From a virus, in the IMG/VR virus record IMGVR_UViG_3300000101_000027, positions 1 to 47,298 of that record: DNA of 47,298 nt. One strand, 5' to 3'. Shown one piece after another: positions 27,276 to 36,871 of the stretch. Below the pieces are notes generated by a model. It saw only the letters and a list, made by a program, of their open reading frames with translations, searched no databases and was not told where the DNA came from. How positions within the stretch are numbered: the first letter of the stretch is position 1; every line of letters starts with the position of its first letter. The translations under genes and the position numbers were made by a program.

Positions 27276-27283
27276 TATTTATC
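27276..27283 (-). promoter_or_regulatory. Late promoter box variant
   Basis: Minus strand reads GATAAATA, one base from the T4 late consensus, in the 47-base gap and 28 bases upstream of the tailspike start. This is one of the few real intergenic gaps in the minus block, which supports the call. Confidence 0.55.
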
Positions 27284-27294
27284 TATAAGTCAGA

Positions 27295-28815
27295 TTAAGT
27301 AAGAGATTTTCTTCTCCATGCTCTCACTACTTGATATGGCTGTAAAAGTGAGAAAGAATCAGTATTACCATTATTATTACCACCTGTATAGTTGGTGTTA
27401 TAATCCGGGCCGTTATACGTTGCTAAATCTGGGCTTGAACCATTTCTAGTAAAGGACCTGGGTTGATTTGCTCTCGAATCTGATATACTATGTCTATGCT
27501 TAGGCATTTGAGAAAGACTCAATGTGTGATTATAATTACCACCAGTATTCGTATTCTTAAATGCATTTGCAGTAGTCGAATATCCACTTAATGCCCTTCC
27601 CTGTGCATATCTTTCCCATGTGCCAGGGAAGCCAAGGTCTGCAGGTGATGAATTTGCAGATGACAAATAAATCGAATTCACTGGATATATGAGATTAAAT
27701 ATGGCAGTCTCTCCGGTGGTTGTTAATGCTGATGCTTTACTAGCAGTTGCTGTTAGTGTTCCAGTAACTTCTGCATTAGCTAAAGTAGCCTTACCACTTG
27801 TGGATAATGTAGTGAATTTTCCACTCGCCGCTGAAGTTCCACCAATGGCAACACTATTTATCGAAGCAATGTTAGTACCTGTTGACAAATCTGTCGCCAT
27901 TGAACTTTTCACACTAGATAAGGCAGCGGCTGTTAATCCATCTGCTGAACTAGCAGTTGCTGATAGTGTTCCTGTAACACTTGCACTAGCGAAAGTAGCC
28001 GCACCGGTAGAGACTAGTGTAGTGAATCTTCCACTCGCCGCTGAAGTATAACCAATGGGAACACTATTTAATGCACTATCTCCACCACCAGTTGCTATTA
28101 ACGTAGTAAATGAGCCAGGCGCTCTATTTGCCACATCGCCGCCACCGATTGTTGTGTTAGTTATTGAACTATTGTTTCCACCAGTTGCATTAAAGGTAGT
28201 GAACGAACCAGTACCCGCAGTACTAGCACCAATATTTACATTTTCTATAGTACCTGTAGATGCACCAGTGCAGTCTAGTTGTGTAAAGTTACCAGTGCCT
28301 GGAGTAGCATTACCTATAGTTACAGCATTGAAGACACCACCATCTACCATAGAAACTGGTATAACTATGTCGGTAGACCCCTGAGAACTAATGTTACCAT
28401 CTCCGCCTACCTGTAACGAAACATTACCCTTCGAGAATCTTAAATTAGAATGAGTGCTATTTGTTGCCATTGCCCAAGTATTAGTTTTATCAGCACCAGA
28501 AGTCATTTGAACGACACTTTCGACATTGCCGCTATTAACTGTCTGATTCACATATAAAACACCCTCAACATCTGTGTTCTTTTTCACCTTTAAGTCAACA
28601 CTACCTGTCGTGTCTACTATGTCAAAGGTGGCTTCTTTACCTGCACTCAAACTGAAGTCGCCATCAATAGTAACATCGCCAGAGTTTGCACTACTTTCAC
28701 CTGGGCCGAATGTAACAGATTTTTTGGCAACGTCAATTAACTCATTGGTTCTTTGTCTCCAATCACCAAATGTGTTTGCGTTTGTTATGTCTGCTAGACT
28801 AGATTTTTGCGTCAT
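27295..28815 (-). CDS. Tail fibre with FTTL repeats and C-terminal collar-type receptor domain
   Basis: 506 residues. Residues about 1-40 (TNANTFGDWRQRTNELIDVA) are the attachment end. Residues about 160-360 contain five repeats of the form IGxxxAxSGxFTTLxATG; the last two are extended by a VTGTLxATAS unit. Residues about 375-506 form a tail-collar type tip: GFPGTWERYAQGRALSGY, then GGNYNHTLSLSQMPKHRH, then QPYQVVRAWRR. The HRH near 440-442 matches the HxH motif that binds zinc in T4 short-fibre tips. This architecture fits a trimeric tail fibre. Its ATG overlaps the stop of the small upstream gene (ATGA). Target receptor unknown; the fibre assignment is firm. Confidence 0.75.
   Translation of the reverse strand: MTQKSSLADITNANTFGDWRQRTNELIDVAKKSVTFGPGESSANSGDVTIDGDFSLSAGKEATFDIVDTTGSVDLKVKKNTDVEGVLYVNQTVNSGNVESVVQMTSGADKTNTWAMATNSTHSNLRFSKGNVSLQVGGDGNISSQGSTDIVIPVSMVDGGVFNAVTIGNATPGTGNFTQLDCTGASTGTIENVNIGASTAGTGSFTTFNATGGNNSSITNTTIGGGDVANRAPGSFTTLIATGGGDSALNSVPIGYTSAASGRFTTLVSTGAATFASASVTGTLSATASSADGLTAAALSSVKSSMATDLSTGTNIASINSVAIGGTSAASGKFTTLSTSGKATLANAEVTGTLTATASKASALTTTGETAIFNLIYPVNSIYLSSANSSPADLGFPGTWERYAQGRALSGYSTTANAFKNTNTGGNYNHTLSLSQMPKHRHSISDSRANQPRSFTRNGSSPDLATYNGPDYNTNYTGGNNNGNTDSFSLLQPYQVVRAWRRKSLT
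27745..28070 (-). repeat. 210-base-spaced direct repeat in the tail fibre
   Basis: Two segments of over 110 bases, the downstream one starting near 27746 and ending at 27860, the other near 27956 to 28070, align at an offset of 210 bases (70 codons). The right-hand 50 bases differ at only a handful of positions (both contain CCACTCGCCGCTGAAGT). Three older copies lie further upstream in the gene at protein level only. This suggests recent tandem growth of the fibre shaft. Confidence 0.7.
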
Positions 28816-28997
28816 TTCGATATCTCTTTAACTGTATTCTCTAATAACATCATGGCAGATTCTAATTTCTCTATTCTCTGCTCAAGACTCCTTAAATATT
28901 TAGCTTGCTCTCTTTTGGCAATCGCTTTATGATAAGCACTTACATCAGTGTTAATAACGCCAGTACCACTATCTGATTTCACAAAAGTTTCCATCAT
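28812..28997 (-). CDS. Small coiled-coil protein next to fibre genes
   Basis: 61 residues. The C-terminal half (QAKYLRSLEQRIEKLESAMM) has heptad spacing of Leu, Ile and Met and is a predicted coiled coil. Similar short coiled-coil genes sit between fibre and baseplate genes in other marine T4-like phages. A second Met follows the first, so the true start may be one codon later. The stop overlaps the fibre start as ATGA, indicating coupled translation and a joint role, perhaps as a fibre chaperone or trimerising adaptor. Function is inference. Confidence 0.6.
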   Translation of the reverse strand: MMETFVKSDSGTGVINTDVSAYHKAIAKREQAKYLRSLEQRIEKLESAMMLLENTVKEISK

Positions 28998-28999
28998 GT

Positions 29000-31900
29000 C
29001 TATCCCGTCAATGCTATTGCTGTTATGTTATACAAATGAGGGAATAAATTAACATCGGGAGTTATATCTCTCAATTCTGATGGCTGTAGTTCTGCCGAAT
29101 TACTATGTCTGAATAATATTTTTAACTGGAAAGTATTATATTTAGGCGGAACTGCACCTTCAGTTAAGTCATATTCATAATCTCTGTAGTCATAAATGTT
29201 GCCGGATATAGAAAACTCTTTTGGATTAGAAAGAACAAGTTCTTCCCAAGCACTTACAATTTCAGAGTTATCCTGTCTAACAAATCTAGCATATACATCA
29301 ATCTCGGTGCCGGCAGGCTTATATGCACTTAATTTCACCTTCAAGCCTTCAGCAGGTAACTCGTCTTTTAGAATAACTTCTTTAGTGACCCAGGCAGAAG
29401 TGCTGTTTTCATCATCAGTTATCTTATACTCGTAAGCATTTATACTCGACAATTCAGAATCAATAATAGGAGTGACTGCTTCAAAGTCATTATTATTCAA
29501 AGATAGTCTCAAAACAAAGTCTTCCGAATCACCATTTCTTAATCTTTCACTTTTACTAGTAATCCCTTTAGGCTCATCAAGACAATATACATTTGAACTT
29601 TTCTCAATAGTTTTATCTAAAATTAAATCACTACCACTTTTCTTAAACAAATTAATGTCAGTAGTTGTATTAGATGTGTTATCTACCATAACTTCTGACT
29701 GGAAGTATGACAGCTTTTGCACATCTGTACTAGTGATCGTTGCTGATGCTCCACTGGTTATGCCATATATTTTATGAGAGTTTTCTCTAGCTGTACCATT
29801 ATGCCCAGGTATTGTTGCGCTATTACCAGTTCCTGTTGCAACAAATATAGTTCCAACTTGAGGAATGACATTGCCTGGAACACCAACCTCTCTCCATGCT
29901 GTTGTTCTATCAGGACCAGCATCACCTAAATTAGTGATAGTATATGTTTTACCTGTTATAAATCTATTCGCTAGATCATCACTAAACACGCTGTTGGGTA
30001 AATTATCAATGAAATTAGTTGCTGTAGCAGAACTATTTTTAAGATGTATCTTAGATTCATTTCTAGGGTTGTAGTAAGAAACCTCTCCATAAACACATAA
30101 TTGAACATTAACATTACCTGTTGTGAAGAATGGAGTATCTATTAAGATATCTGTAGTACCCTCAGTAGCACCATCAGAAAAGTTTTCAATCTGTGCAACA
30201 ATTTTTTCATTTGGATCATCGTTTGCAACAATAAACAAGTAGTCGCCATCAGCGAATGGGAAATTATCACTACCTAAACCAACTGCTATGTTTAGTGTTG
30301 TAAGTTCTCCTGGCTGAACAACGGCAGTCGTTATATTTCCTGATCCTGGTAAGATATAAACAGACTCGTCATTTTGGAAGTGAAGAGTTTTTCTGGTATT
30401 TACTCCACCTTGACTAGTGTCGCTTGGTGACACTTTAGTATTTTCTCGTATCGTCAAAAACTCAACATCATTAGGAACTAAATCAACAGTACCAGAAGAT
30501 TCTGAGAAGTTAAATCTGTTAATGCAGAACTTGAGGTCTTCGTCTTGATAGGATTTCCAAGCACTGTCGTTCGTAGAAGTAAATAAAACACCATCACCCC
30601 AGTCATTAACTACTGGCAATTGAGATGCTACTTCACCTTTAGACAAACTTGTTGACCCAACCTTAGCTGTAAATATCAAATACTCTGGTGAGTTGCCATC
30701 TGGAATAACGACAAAACAGTATTCAGCGTCTGCTTTCAATTTAACAGGATTGTCAAATGCAAATTTAGTTGAAGCAGTACCATTTGAAGACACTAGTACA
30801 TCTTGACTCTCTAGATGTTTAACTCCGAATGGTAAAACTTTTGATGTTGGATAACCGTTACTAACTTCTCGTAACTGTAGTGTCACACCAACTGAACTAT
30901 CCTTTCTCTTGAAATATACATCAATATCACTAAGGAAAACAAAGTTTGCTCCATTTGTATCTGAGGACTTAATTCTAAATGTTTGTGCAATAGGGTCAAC
31001 AGTTTTTACTTGGAACTGTCTTTCAATTATGTTGGTAGAAACATCAAAATCAACTGTTCGTGTTGTGACATTAATTTCAGACTTATTGAGTGCAAAGTTG
31101 TACCCTCTATAAGTTGCTTTAGCATAAGATGTTGATGCAGATTTTATTGAACTATATTGATCAACATCGACAATCTCTAAATCATTCTCACCAACAAAGA
31201 ACTTACCTGCTGGCATCTCAAAAACTGCCCTTAGTTGTCCCTTACTGTTTGTATATACAGCTTTACCCTTTACTCTTCTTTCGGTTCTTAAACTACCGAA
31301 TCTATATCTACCTGTCTGATGTCTAGCACTACTTCTTCTGCCGCTAGTATTATATTTTGCCAAATCTTTTAGAGGAATTACGTCATCATTAACATCAATT
31401 TCGTCAAAGAAGAAATAGTGTCTAGTATTTGGTCTTAGACCTGCAACAAAAATTCTTATTGCTGTAGATGGAAGATATGGCTTCATTCTAACGTCAGTTA
31501 CGAAATTACCGAATGTTTGCTCTTCAGTTCTTGGAGTAGATGTCAAACTATGCATTTCTACGCCTTGTGCAAAATTTTGAGTACGCACTCTTCTAGATAC
31601 TTGTCGTGTCCCTCTACGACCCGCACCTATAGTAACATTTTCTCTTCTTACAAACTGATTAATGAGTCTCGGTGAACCAACTGTTTCTCCCTCTCTAGTT
31701 AAGGGGATAAATTCTTGAATACTATCGACTAAATCTAATATTGGGCCCTGCAAATCAATATCAAAGTTAACAGCAGGGTTTTGAACAACATCTCTATTAG
31801 AACTAAATTTAGGATAAATGTCTGCTTGACCTTGATAACTATAATAGTTAGATACACAGCTTCTAAAGTTTGTAGCATATGGCTGATTAATAATTTTAAC

Positions 31901-34852
31901 TCGACCTGCATCTGGAACAAGAGAAAGAATATCATCAAAACCAGTTTCGGCAGTTGACACATTAGCGTTTACAAGCAGTGTGGATGCGGGATCTACTTTT
32001 AAGTCTACAGGAAACTCTCTAATCGCAGGCATTGCAATAGTTCTGGTTTCATCAATCGCCGCACTAAATTCTGGGTCAAATAACTGCGCTCCACGAAATG
32101 ACTGGAACTTATCAACTAAAATACCATTCTTGAATCTTTCATTACCATCGGCATTTCTTATGATCAAAGATTTCGCCTGAACTTCAGCAAGAGATAGTTG
32201 AACGATATTGGAGAGATTTTCGACTTTCATCTCAAGTTCTTCAATATCTTTCATGGTGTAATTCTTGTTCTTTTTGTCCAAAACAGTAATTGGGTTTGCC
32301 CCATTTACTCTAGTAGTGTTGCCTGGTATAAATATTGAAGAAATAGGATACTCTCTATCTAATTGTGGTGGCTGAGGTGCTTCAGTCTCATCACCTTTAA
32401 CGATTGATATTTCTCCATATTCATTTAGAACAACACTATCGGTTCTGGATAGAGAATAATTATATGTACTGTTAATGACACTAAAGTTTCCGAATAGAGT
32501 TTTACCTAATATATCAACTTCAGACGATAGTGAGTCAGTGTATTCGAGAGTTCCACCATTACCCACTTCTGATGTGGCGGCTCCTGCGTTTGCTCTACTG
32601 GTAGCAGGATTAACGATGTTCTTCTTATACGGTCTCATATCATAACAATCTAAAAGACTATATAAATCTAGATTTTTTGATGTGTGATCATTAATCAGAT
32701 GTCTTAAAGTTGTTATGTTAGAGTAGCTACTAGCTGTTAAATATCCATTACCATTTGCACTACTTCTAGATAGATACTTGAAGTTAACTAGTAATATCGC
32801 ATCATCTGCTAATGGCTCTTCTCCAGACTTTAGCTGAATATATGATAGATCGTAATGAGTATCTGTCTGATTGTTTACAAGCCTAAATTTAGAAGTAACG
32901 TCTACGATGTCAGCATCTGGTGTACTCTGCCCCTCTGAAGTCGTCAATCCAACATTAAGCAATTGAATGGCATTTGGCACACCAAGAGTTGCTTTTTTAT
33001 TGGTTAAGTCAAACTTGGTATATATCATACCATCTTCTTCACCTAAAGTATCAGCCGCAGTGTCCTTAATTACTTCTTGATAGTGTACAACAGCAGTCGA
33101 TGGCGCACCTGAGCCAAAAGTAACTGTCATTGAAGTGAATCCAGAAGCGTTTGGAGAGGTGTCCATCTGGACACTTGACGCAGGGTATATCGTATCATTT
33201 TTGATAGCAAAGATAGTAGTTGCGTCTGCAATTGGTTGTGTGACAAGTGATGCGGGTATAGTAACGACTCTATCAGCAGTTTGCAAGTCAATATCTGTAC
33301 TCGTTTTTACTCTTCGAACTAGATTAGTGTCCGTGATAGAATTTAAATTCCTTTGACCAGAATCAAAAATATAACAACCCTTCGTTCTTTCTTGTAAAAC
33401 ACCACCATTTGTTAACGCAACTTTTGATGCCGTACCGAGATTAAATCCACCGAGTAGAGTCGGAGCATTTGGAAGAATGTGAGTCGGTGAGGCACTCGAA
33501 GTTTTTACGATATTAAAGACATATATTTTTCCGGGTTCAACACTAGCTACATTACAAAAGCCAACTTTTGAAGAACCAGAATATAAAGCCATCTTTGGAT
33601 ATACCACATTAGGCTCTACATTAAAATCTATAACGCTTTGTCCTGCCGCAGAATTAAAAGTAAAGTATTGACCATAATCAACACTAGTTATTTGCGATTG
33701 CTTGGTTTTAGTGGTAGTAACAGGATCGATATTGAGTTTCTTTGTAGTTACATTGGTAACTTCTCTACCAAAGACATACGCTTTACCTGGCTGTATCTGC
33801 GCCTGAGCAACAGTAACACCTTCTGCATTTGTCACAGTGTCGAGTGAAGTCGATAAACCACTGACGACATAGTTACCAGACTCTTCATATGTTCTTCTTG
33901 CAAGTTCGTCACCAATAACATTAAACTCAGTGAAGTTTCTTAGTCGAGTTGCATTACCATTAACATATCTGATTAACGCAAAAAACTCTGCAGGCTCTGA
34001 TACAGTTGGAACTGAGTTTAAGACAGGCACAAGCTGTAGTCTATCTGCGCCAGGTGCGTTCTGATTGTTAAATCCAGTTGCATTATCTAAGAGACTGCTG
34101 TCAAGATTAGAATCAATAATGTTCTCGTTGATAGTAAAGCCAACAGATACATTTTCAGGCGTATTAGTATATCGTGAAACAATAACTAGTTGTCTATCAA
34201 CAAATATGAAATGACCTTTTTGATATATGACACCTTCTTCACAAGACACGCCAAACGAATCGCCTGCGTAAGCGTCACTAGAGTTGTCAGCAGTAAAAGT
34301 GACGTTAACATTATCAACTTTTACTTGTTCGAATACACCGCTACCATTATCTGGTTTCAATAAGTTTAATTTTTCACCTTTAATGAATTGCTTCTGACCA
34401 GTCTCTAAATTAGCATTTAAGTAATTAATAAAGAATGTTTTTAGATTAGGTGCTTGAGTTTCAAATCCACCCAACCCTTTAACAATTTCTGCTCGTATAT
34501 TACTTGATTGACCCTCAAGAATAAATCGACTAGTTGATCCAAAGTTTGCGTCATTATTATCAGTGATGATAAACTCATCGTAAATTGCAGGGTCAGTAAA
34601 TCCAACTTGATCTTGAAGTTTTACATACTTTAAATCGCTTCTAGAAGTCAAGTTGATACCACTAATGATAGTACCCTCTTTATATACATTTGACCCAAAC
34701 CGTTCTACTTGTTTTTGTAGAATAGTTTGTAGTTGAGTTAATTCTCTCGCCTGAACAGCCCTAGATGGTTTAAACAAAACACGGTTAAACTGTTTTGTTT
34801 CGTCAAAATCATCGTAGTACGGATCTACATTTAAGTCTTTGTTGATACTCAT
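29000..34852 (-). CDS. DUF4815-type tail fibre / outer baseplate protein
   Basis: 1950 residues. The N-terminus (VDPYYDDFDETKQFNRVLFK, then RAVQARELTQLQTILQKQVE) is the DUF4815 signature found in large structural proteins of many T4-like marine phages. The middle has an Arg-rich patch (GRRGTRQVSRRVR), then segments I know from the same families: RIFVAGLRPNTRHYFFFDE, FEMPAGKFFVGEN and DPIAQTFRI with LREVSNGYPTSKVLPFG, which looks like a beta-sandwich carbohydrate-binding-type region. A module A copy lies near residues 1630-1692 (ITGKTYTITNLGD, then VGTIFVATGTG). Position directly after gp8 fits an outer wedge or fibre-attachment protein, the place where T4 has gp9-gp10; homology to those is not claimed. 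AAAGGAAAAG is the ribosome site. A candidate late box lies in gp8 at 35006-35013. Confidence 0.7.
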   Translation of the reverse strand: MSINKDLNVDPYYDDFDETKQFNRVLFKPSRAVQARELTQLQTILQKQVERFGSNVYKEGTIISGINLTSRSDLKYVKLQDQVGFTDPAIYDEFIITDNNDANFGSTSRFILEGQSSNIRAEIVKGLGGFETQAPNLKTFFINYLNANLETGQKQFIKGEKLNLLKPDNGSGVFEQVKVDNVNVTFTADNSSDAYAGDSFGVSCEEGVIYQKGHFIFVDRQLVIVSRYTNTPENVSVGFTINENIIDSNLDSSLLDNATGFNNQNAPGADRLQLVPVLNSVPTVSEPAEFFALIRYVNGNATRLRNFTEFNVIGDELARRTYEESGNYVVSGLSTSLDTVTNAEGVTVAQAQIQPGKAYVFGREVTNVTTKKLNIDPVTTTKTKQSQITSVDYGQYFTFNSAAGQSVIDFNVEPNVVYPKMALYSGSSKVGFCNVASVEPGKIYVFNIVKTSSASPTHILPNAPTLLGGFNLGTASKVALTNGGVLQERTKGCYIFDSGQRNLNSITDTNLVRRVKTSTDIDLQTADRVVTIPASLVTQPIADATTIFAIKNDTIYPASSVQMDTSPNASGFTSMTVTFGSGAPSTAVVHYQEVIKDTAADTLGEEDGMIYTKFDLTNKKATLGVPNAIQLLNVGLTTSEGQSTPDADIVDVTSKFRLVNNQTDTHYDLSYIQLKSGEEPLADDAILLVNFKYLSRSSANGNGYLTASSYSNITTLRHLINDHTSKNLDLYSLLDCYDMRPYKKNIVNPATSRANAGAATSEVGNGGTLEYTDSLSSEVDILGKTLFGNFSVINSTYNYSLSRTDSVVLNEYGEISIVKGDETEAPQPPQLDREYPISSIFIPGNTTRVNGANPITVLDKKNKNYTMKDIEELEMKVENLSNIVQLSLAEVQAKSLIIRNADGNERFKNGILVDKFQSFRGAQLFDPEFSAAIDETRTIAMPAIREFPVDLKVDPASTLLVNANVSTAETGFDDILSLVPDAGRVKIINQPYATNFRSCVSNYYSYQGQADIYPKFSSNRDVVQNPAVNFDIDLQGPILDLVDSIQEFIPLTREGETVGSPRLINQFVRRENVTIGAGRRGTRQVSRRVRTQNFAQGVEMHSLTSTPRTEEQTFGNFVTDVRMKPYLPSTAIRIFVAGLRPNTRHYFFFDEIDVNDDVIPLKDLAKYNTSGRRSSARHQTGRYRFGSLRTERRVKGKAVYTNSKGQLRAVFEMPAGKFFVGENDLEIVDVDQYSSIKSASTSYAKATYRGYNFALNKSEINVTTRTVDFDVSTNIIERQFQVKTVDPIAQTFRIKSSDTNGANFVFLSDIDVYFKRKDSSVGVTLQLREVSNGYPTSKVLPFGVKHLESQDVLVSSNGTASTKFAFDNPVKLKADAEYCFVVIPDGNSPEYLIFTAKVGSTSLSKGEVASQLPVVNDWGDGVLFTSTNDSAWKSYQDEDLKFCINRFNFSESSGTVDLVPNDVEFLTIRENTKVSPSDTSQGGVNTRKTLHFQNDESVYILPGSGNITTAVVQPGELTTLNIAVGLGSDNFPFADGDYLFIVANDDPNEKIVAQIENFSDGATEGTTDILIDTPFFTTGNVNVQLCVYGEVSYYNPRNESKIHLKNSSATATNFIDNLPNSVFSDDLANRFITGKTYTITNLGDAGPDRTTAWREVGVPGNVIPQVGTIFVATGTGNSATIPGHNGTARENSHKIYGITSGASATITSTDVQKLSYFQSEVMVDNTSNTTTDINLFKKSGSDLILDKTIEKSSNVYCLDEPKGITSKSERLRNGDSEDFVLRLSLNNNDFEAVTPIIDSELSSINAYEYKITDDENSTSAWVTKEVILKDELPAEGLKVKLSAYKPAGTEIDVYARFVRQDNSEIVSAWEELVLSNPKEFSISGNIYDYRDYEYDLTEGAVPPKYNTFQLKILFRHSNSAELQPSELRDITPDVNLFPHLYNITAIALTG
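29776..29965 (-). repeat. Module A copy in the DUF4815 protein
   Basis: Reads RFITGKTYTITNLGDAG, then TAWREVGV, then VGTIFVATGTG. The W and the GTIFVATG strand are as in the copies at 24638-24748 and 22106-22210. Confidence 0.55.
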
Positions 34853-34870
34853 GTTTTATTCTCTTTTCCT

Positions 34871-36856
34871 TTAAAAGTCAAACGTGAACTTTATCTTTTC
34901 ATTCTTGTCTGGTGATCTTGATATTGGGGAAAAATCTATAAAGTGTAACAGTTCCCCACTGTATGGGTCTAAAGGCCCATGTACAACTGTGTTCGCTATC
35001 ATATTATTTATAAACGAAATAGATGTGGGTAACGTCTTAACGTAGAATTTACCTGGCATAAATCTATTACTATGTCCACCATCATAGTCTACTACAAAAA
35101 TGCTAGTAACATTATTTTCATATTTCAAATCGTGTATTCTGCCACGAATTATTTCTAGACTATAATCATATCCTCGGTCTGCTGTATCAACCGCATCTCT
35201 AGCAAAAGCCAGCTTTGCATATAGAGTAGCGTCTATTTCAGCAGTTCTTTGAGAAACAAAAACACTACCAACACTTTCTGATGTTGCTCCTATCAACGAC
35301 CAAACATTAGTATCAACATTACCTTTATCAACGATAGTATATGATACGCCGTCAACAGCATCTTGTATGTCAATCGTCTCAACATACTGCTCAATATAAT
35401 TGTTTAGCTGTCCACCGTTTGTCAATGCAGTACCAGTAACGAGAGCCCCACCAACATCATTTATCTGCAAGATGGTTCTATTATCAAACTCATGCGACCC
35501 GCTGTTAGATGGAACAAATGGCTCGCCTGTTGATGGGTCAGTAAAGGTTGGATTCTTCAAAAGACCCACTACAGAATAGGTATTACCATTTGGTATTGCC
35601 ACTCGTTCTCCGTTGAAAACTGAAACCAAAGTAATTTTACTTGTAGCCATTTCATTAATTGGGTCTGAACCATGACCACCTTTGGGAGAAACTATTGCAC
35701 GAAGAATAGTTGGATTGTCCAGTACTGATGTGCTACCCTTTAGATTCGGTGGATAGATAATACTTGCTTCTGCATATTTGTATTCTGTCCCTCTAGTTTC
35801 AAAACCAACAGATACAAGAGTTCCAAATTTATCTAGCTTACCATATGCTTTACACCTAGTGCCAGTCAATGTGCTAGGAGACACATCAATTTTTACAACT
35901 AACTGATAAATCTCTTGAGCGTTAAAAGTGTCTTCAGTCTCAATATCCAATATAATAGAGTTAGCCGCAAGAAGAGTTCTCGAGGCTTTAACTTCATATA
36001 ACTTACCATCGTTGATACCACTCTTTGCTCGTAAATACATATTTTTGTAAGCATCGTTAGAGATATACAATGATCTGCCAGAAACAACACTAGCACTAAC
36101 CACAACTTGTTTAGTTTTTCCTGTTACCAATGATGCATCTGGATTTTCAATCTTAACATCAGACGCATCATGTATTGTTGTTGCAGGCCCGAATAGATAT
36201 TGATTGAATTGACTTGGCTGTGTACTCTCTATAACAATTCTAGAAACAGACTCTTCTGCGCTACTAACAACATTGAAGTCTCCATAGCCACCATCACCTT
36301 TAGTAAATTCCGAAACAGGTAGACTCCCTGCTGTTCTATATGCGTCGGCTTCTTCTTCTGTAACAGTAAACATAACGTGCCAAACATATCCATCAGAACC
36401 AGTAAAGAAACCATAGCTTTCTGGATCAATTTCTGCGGCGATGTCTCTTGACACTGCTCCATTATTATTATCGACACATTTTAGAATGATATAATCATTT
36501 CCGTCAGCTACCTGTACACTAACAATCATATTAAGTTTTTCGATATCTTTTGTATCATCGTAAGCATCATAGACTCTTCCCTCTTCCCACGGGTTGTCTA
36601 AAAACATATATTTTGCTTCATTAGAAAACCCAGTACCACCTGCTCCCCTTGTGGCAACATCTATTCGTTTACCAAATATTATTTTTCTCTGAAAGTCTCT
36701 TTTTGAGACCTGGGTATTGGAAATTGGATCAACACTTAAATTTTCAGTCTTAGTAATACTTCGAGACGCCACGGCATAGTAGTTTTCAGTCTCTAAACTT
36801 TCAACTAAGTTTTTGGTTACGCCTACTCTAAAGTTTTCTGTTATAATTTTTGTCAT
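34871..36856 (-). CDS. gp8: Baseplate wedge protein, T4 gp8-like, enlarged
   Basis: 661 residues against 334 in T4. gp8 is a wedge subunit that links the inner wedge to peripheral proteins. Family marks: SDGYVWHVMFTV (154-165; T4 has DGYVWEYLFEI as I remember it), ILRAIVSPKGGHGSDPINEM near 384-403, typical of marine gp8 proteins, and the C-terminal FIDFSPISRSPDKNEKIKFT, matching the T4 C-terminal strand. The extra length includes a module A copy at about 499-535 (VDGVSYTIVDKGN, then VWSLIGATSESVGSVF) and a block of unknown type around 205-330. A short 18-base gap with a purine-rich ribosome site leads to the DUF4815 gene. Confident call; effect of the insertions on wedge assembly is unknown. 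Confidence 0.8.
   Translation of the reverse strand: MTKIITENFRVGVTKNLVESLETENYYAVASRSITKTENLSVDPISNTQVSKRDFQRKIIFGKRIDVATRGAGGTGFSNEAKYMFLDNPWEEGRVYDAYDDTKDIEKLNMIVSVQVADGNDYIILKCVDNNNGAVSRDIAAEIDPESYGFFTGSDGYVWHVMFTVTEEEADAYRTAGSLPVSEFTKGDGGYGDFNVVSSAEESVSRIVIESTQPSQFNQYLFGPATTIHDASDVKIENPDASLVTGKTKQVVVSASVVSGRSLYISNDAYKNMYLRAKSGINDGKLYEVKASRTLLAANSIILDIETEDTFNAQEIYQLVVKIDVSPSTLTGTRCKAYGKLDKFGTLVSVGFETRGTEYKYAEASIIYPPNLKGSTSVLDNPTILRAIVSPKGGHGSDPINEMATSKITLVSVFNGERVAIPNGNTYSVVGLLKNPTFTDPSTGEPFVPSNSGSHEFDNRTILQINDVGGALVTGTALTNGGQLNNYIEQYVETIDIQDAVDGVSYTIVDKGNVDTNVWSLIGATSESVGSVFVSQRTAEIDATLYAKLAFARDAVDTADRGYDYSLEIIRGRIHDLKYENNVTSIFVVDYDGGHSNRFMPGKFYVKTLPTSISFINNMIANTVVHGPLDPYSGELLHFIDFSPISRSPDKNEKIKFTFDF
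35006..35013 (-). promoter_or_regulatory. Possible internal late promoter box in gp8
   Basis: Minus strand reads TATAAATA inside the gp8 coding sequence, about 155 bases before the DUF4815 gene. The match is exact but also encodes FINN codons, so chance is possible. Confidence 0.3.
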
Positions 36857-36871
36857 TTCTTTTTCGATCCT

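Noticed and set aside
27689-28384. Long plus-strand open frames opposite the tail fibre
   Set aside because: They mirror the low-complexity FTTL repeats of the fibre, are hydrophobic and repetitive in the same register, and lack a ribosome site.
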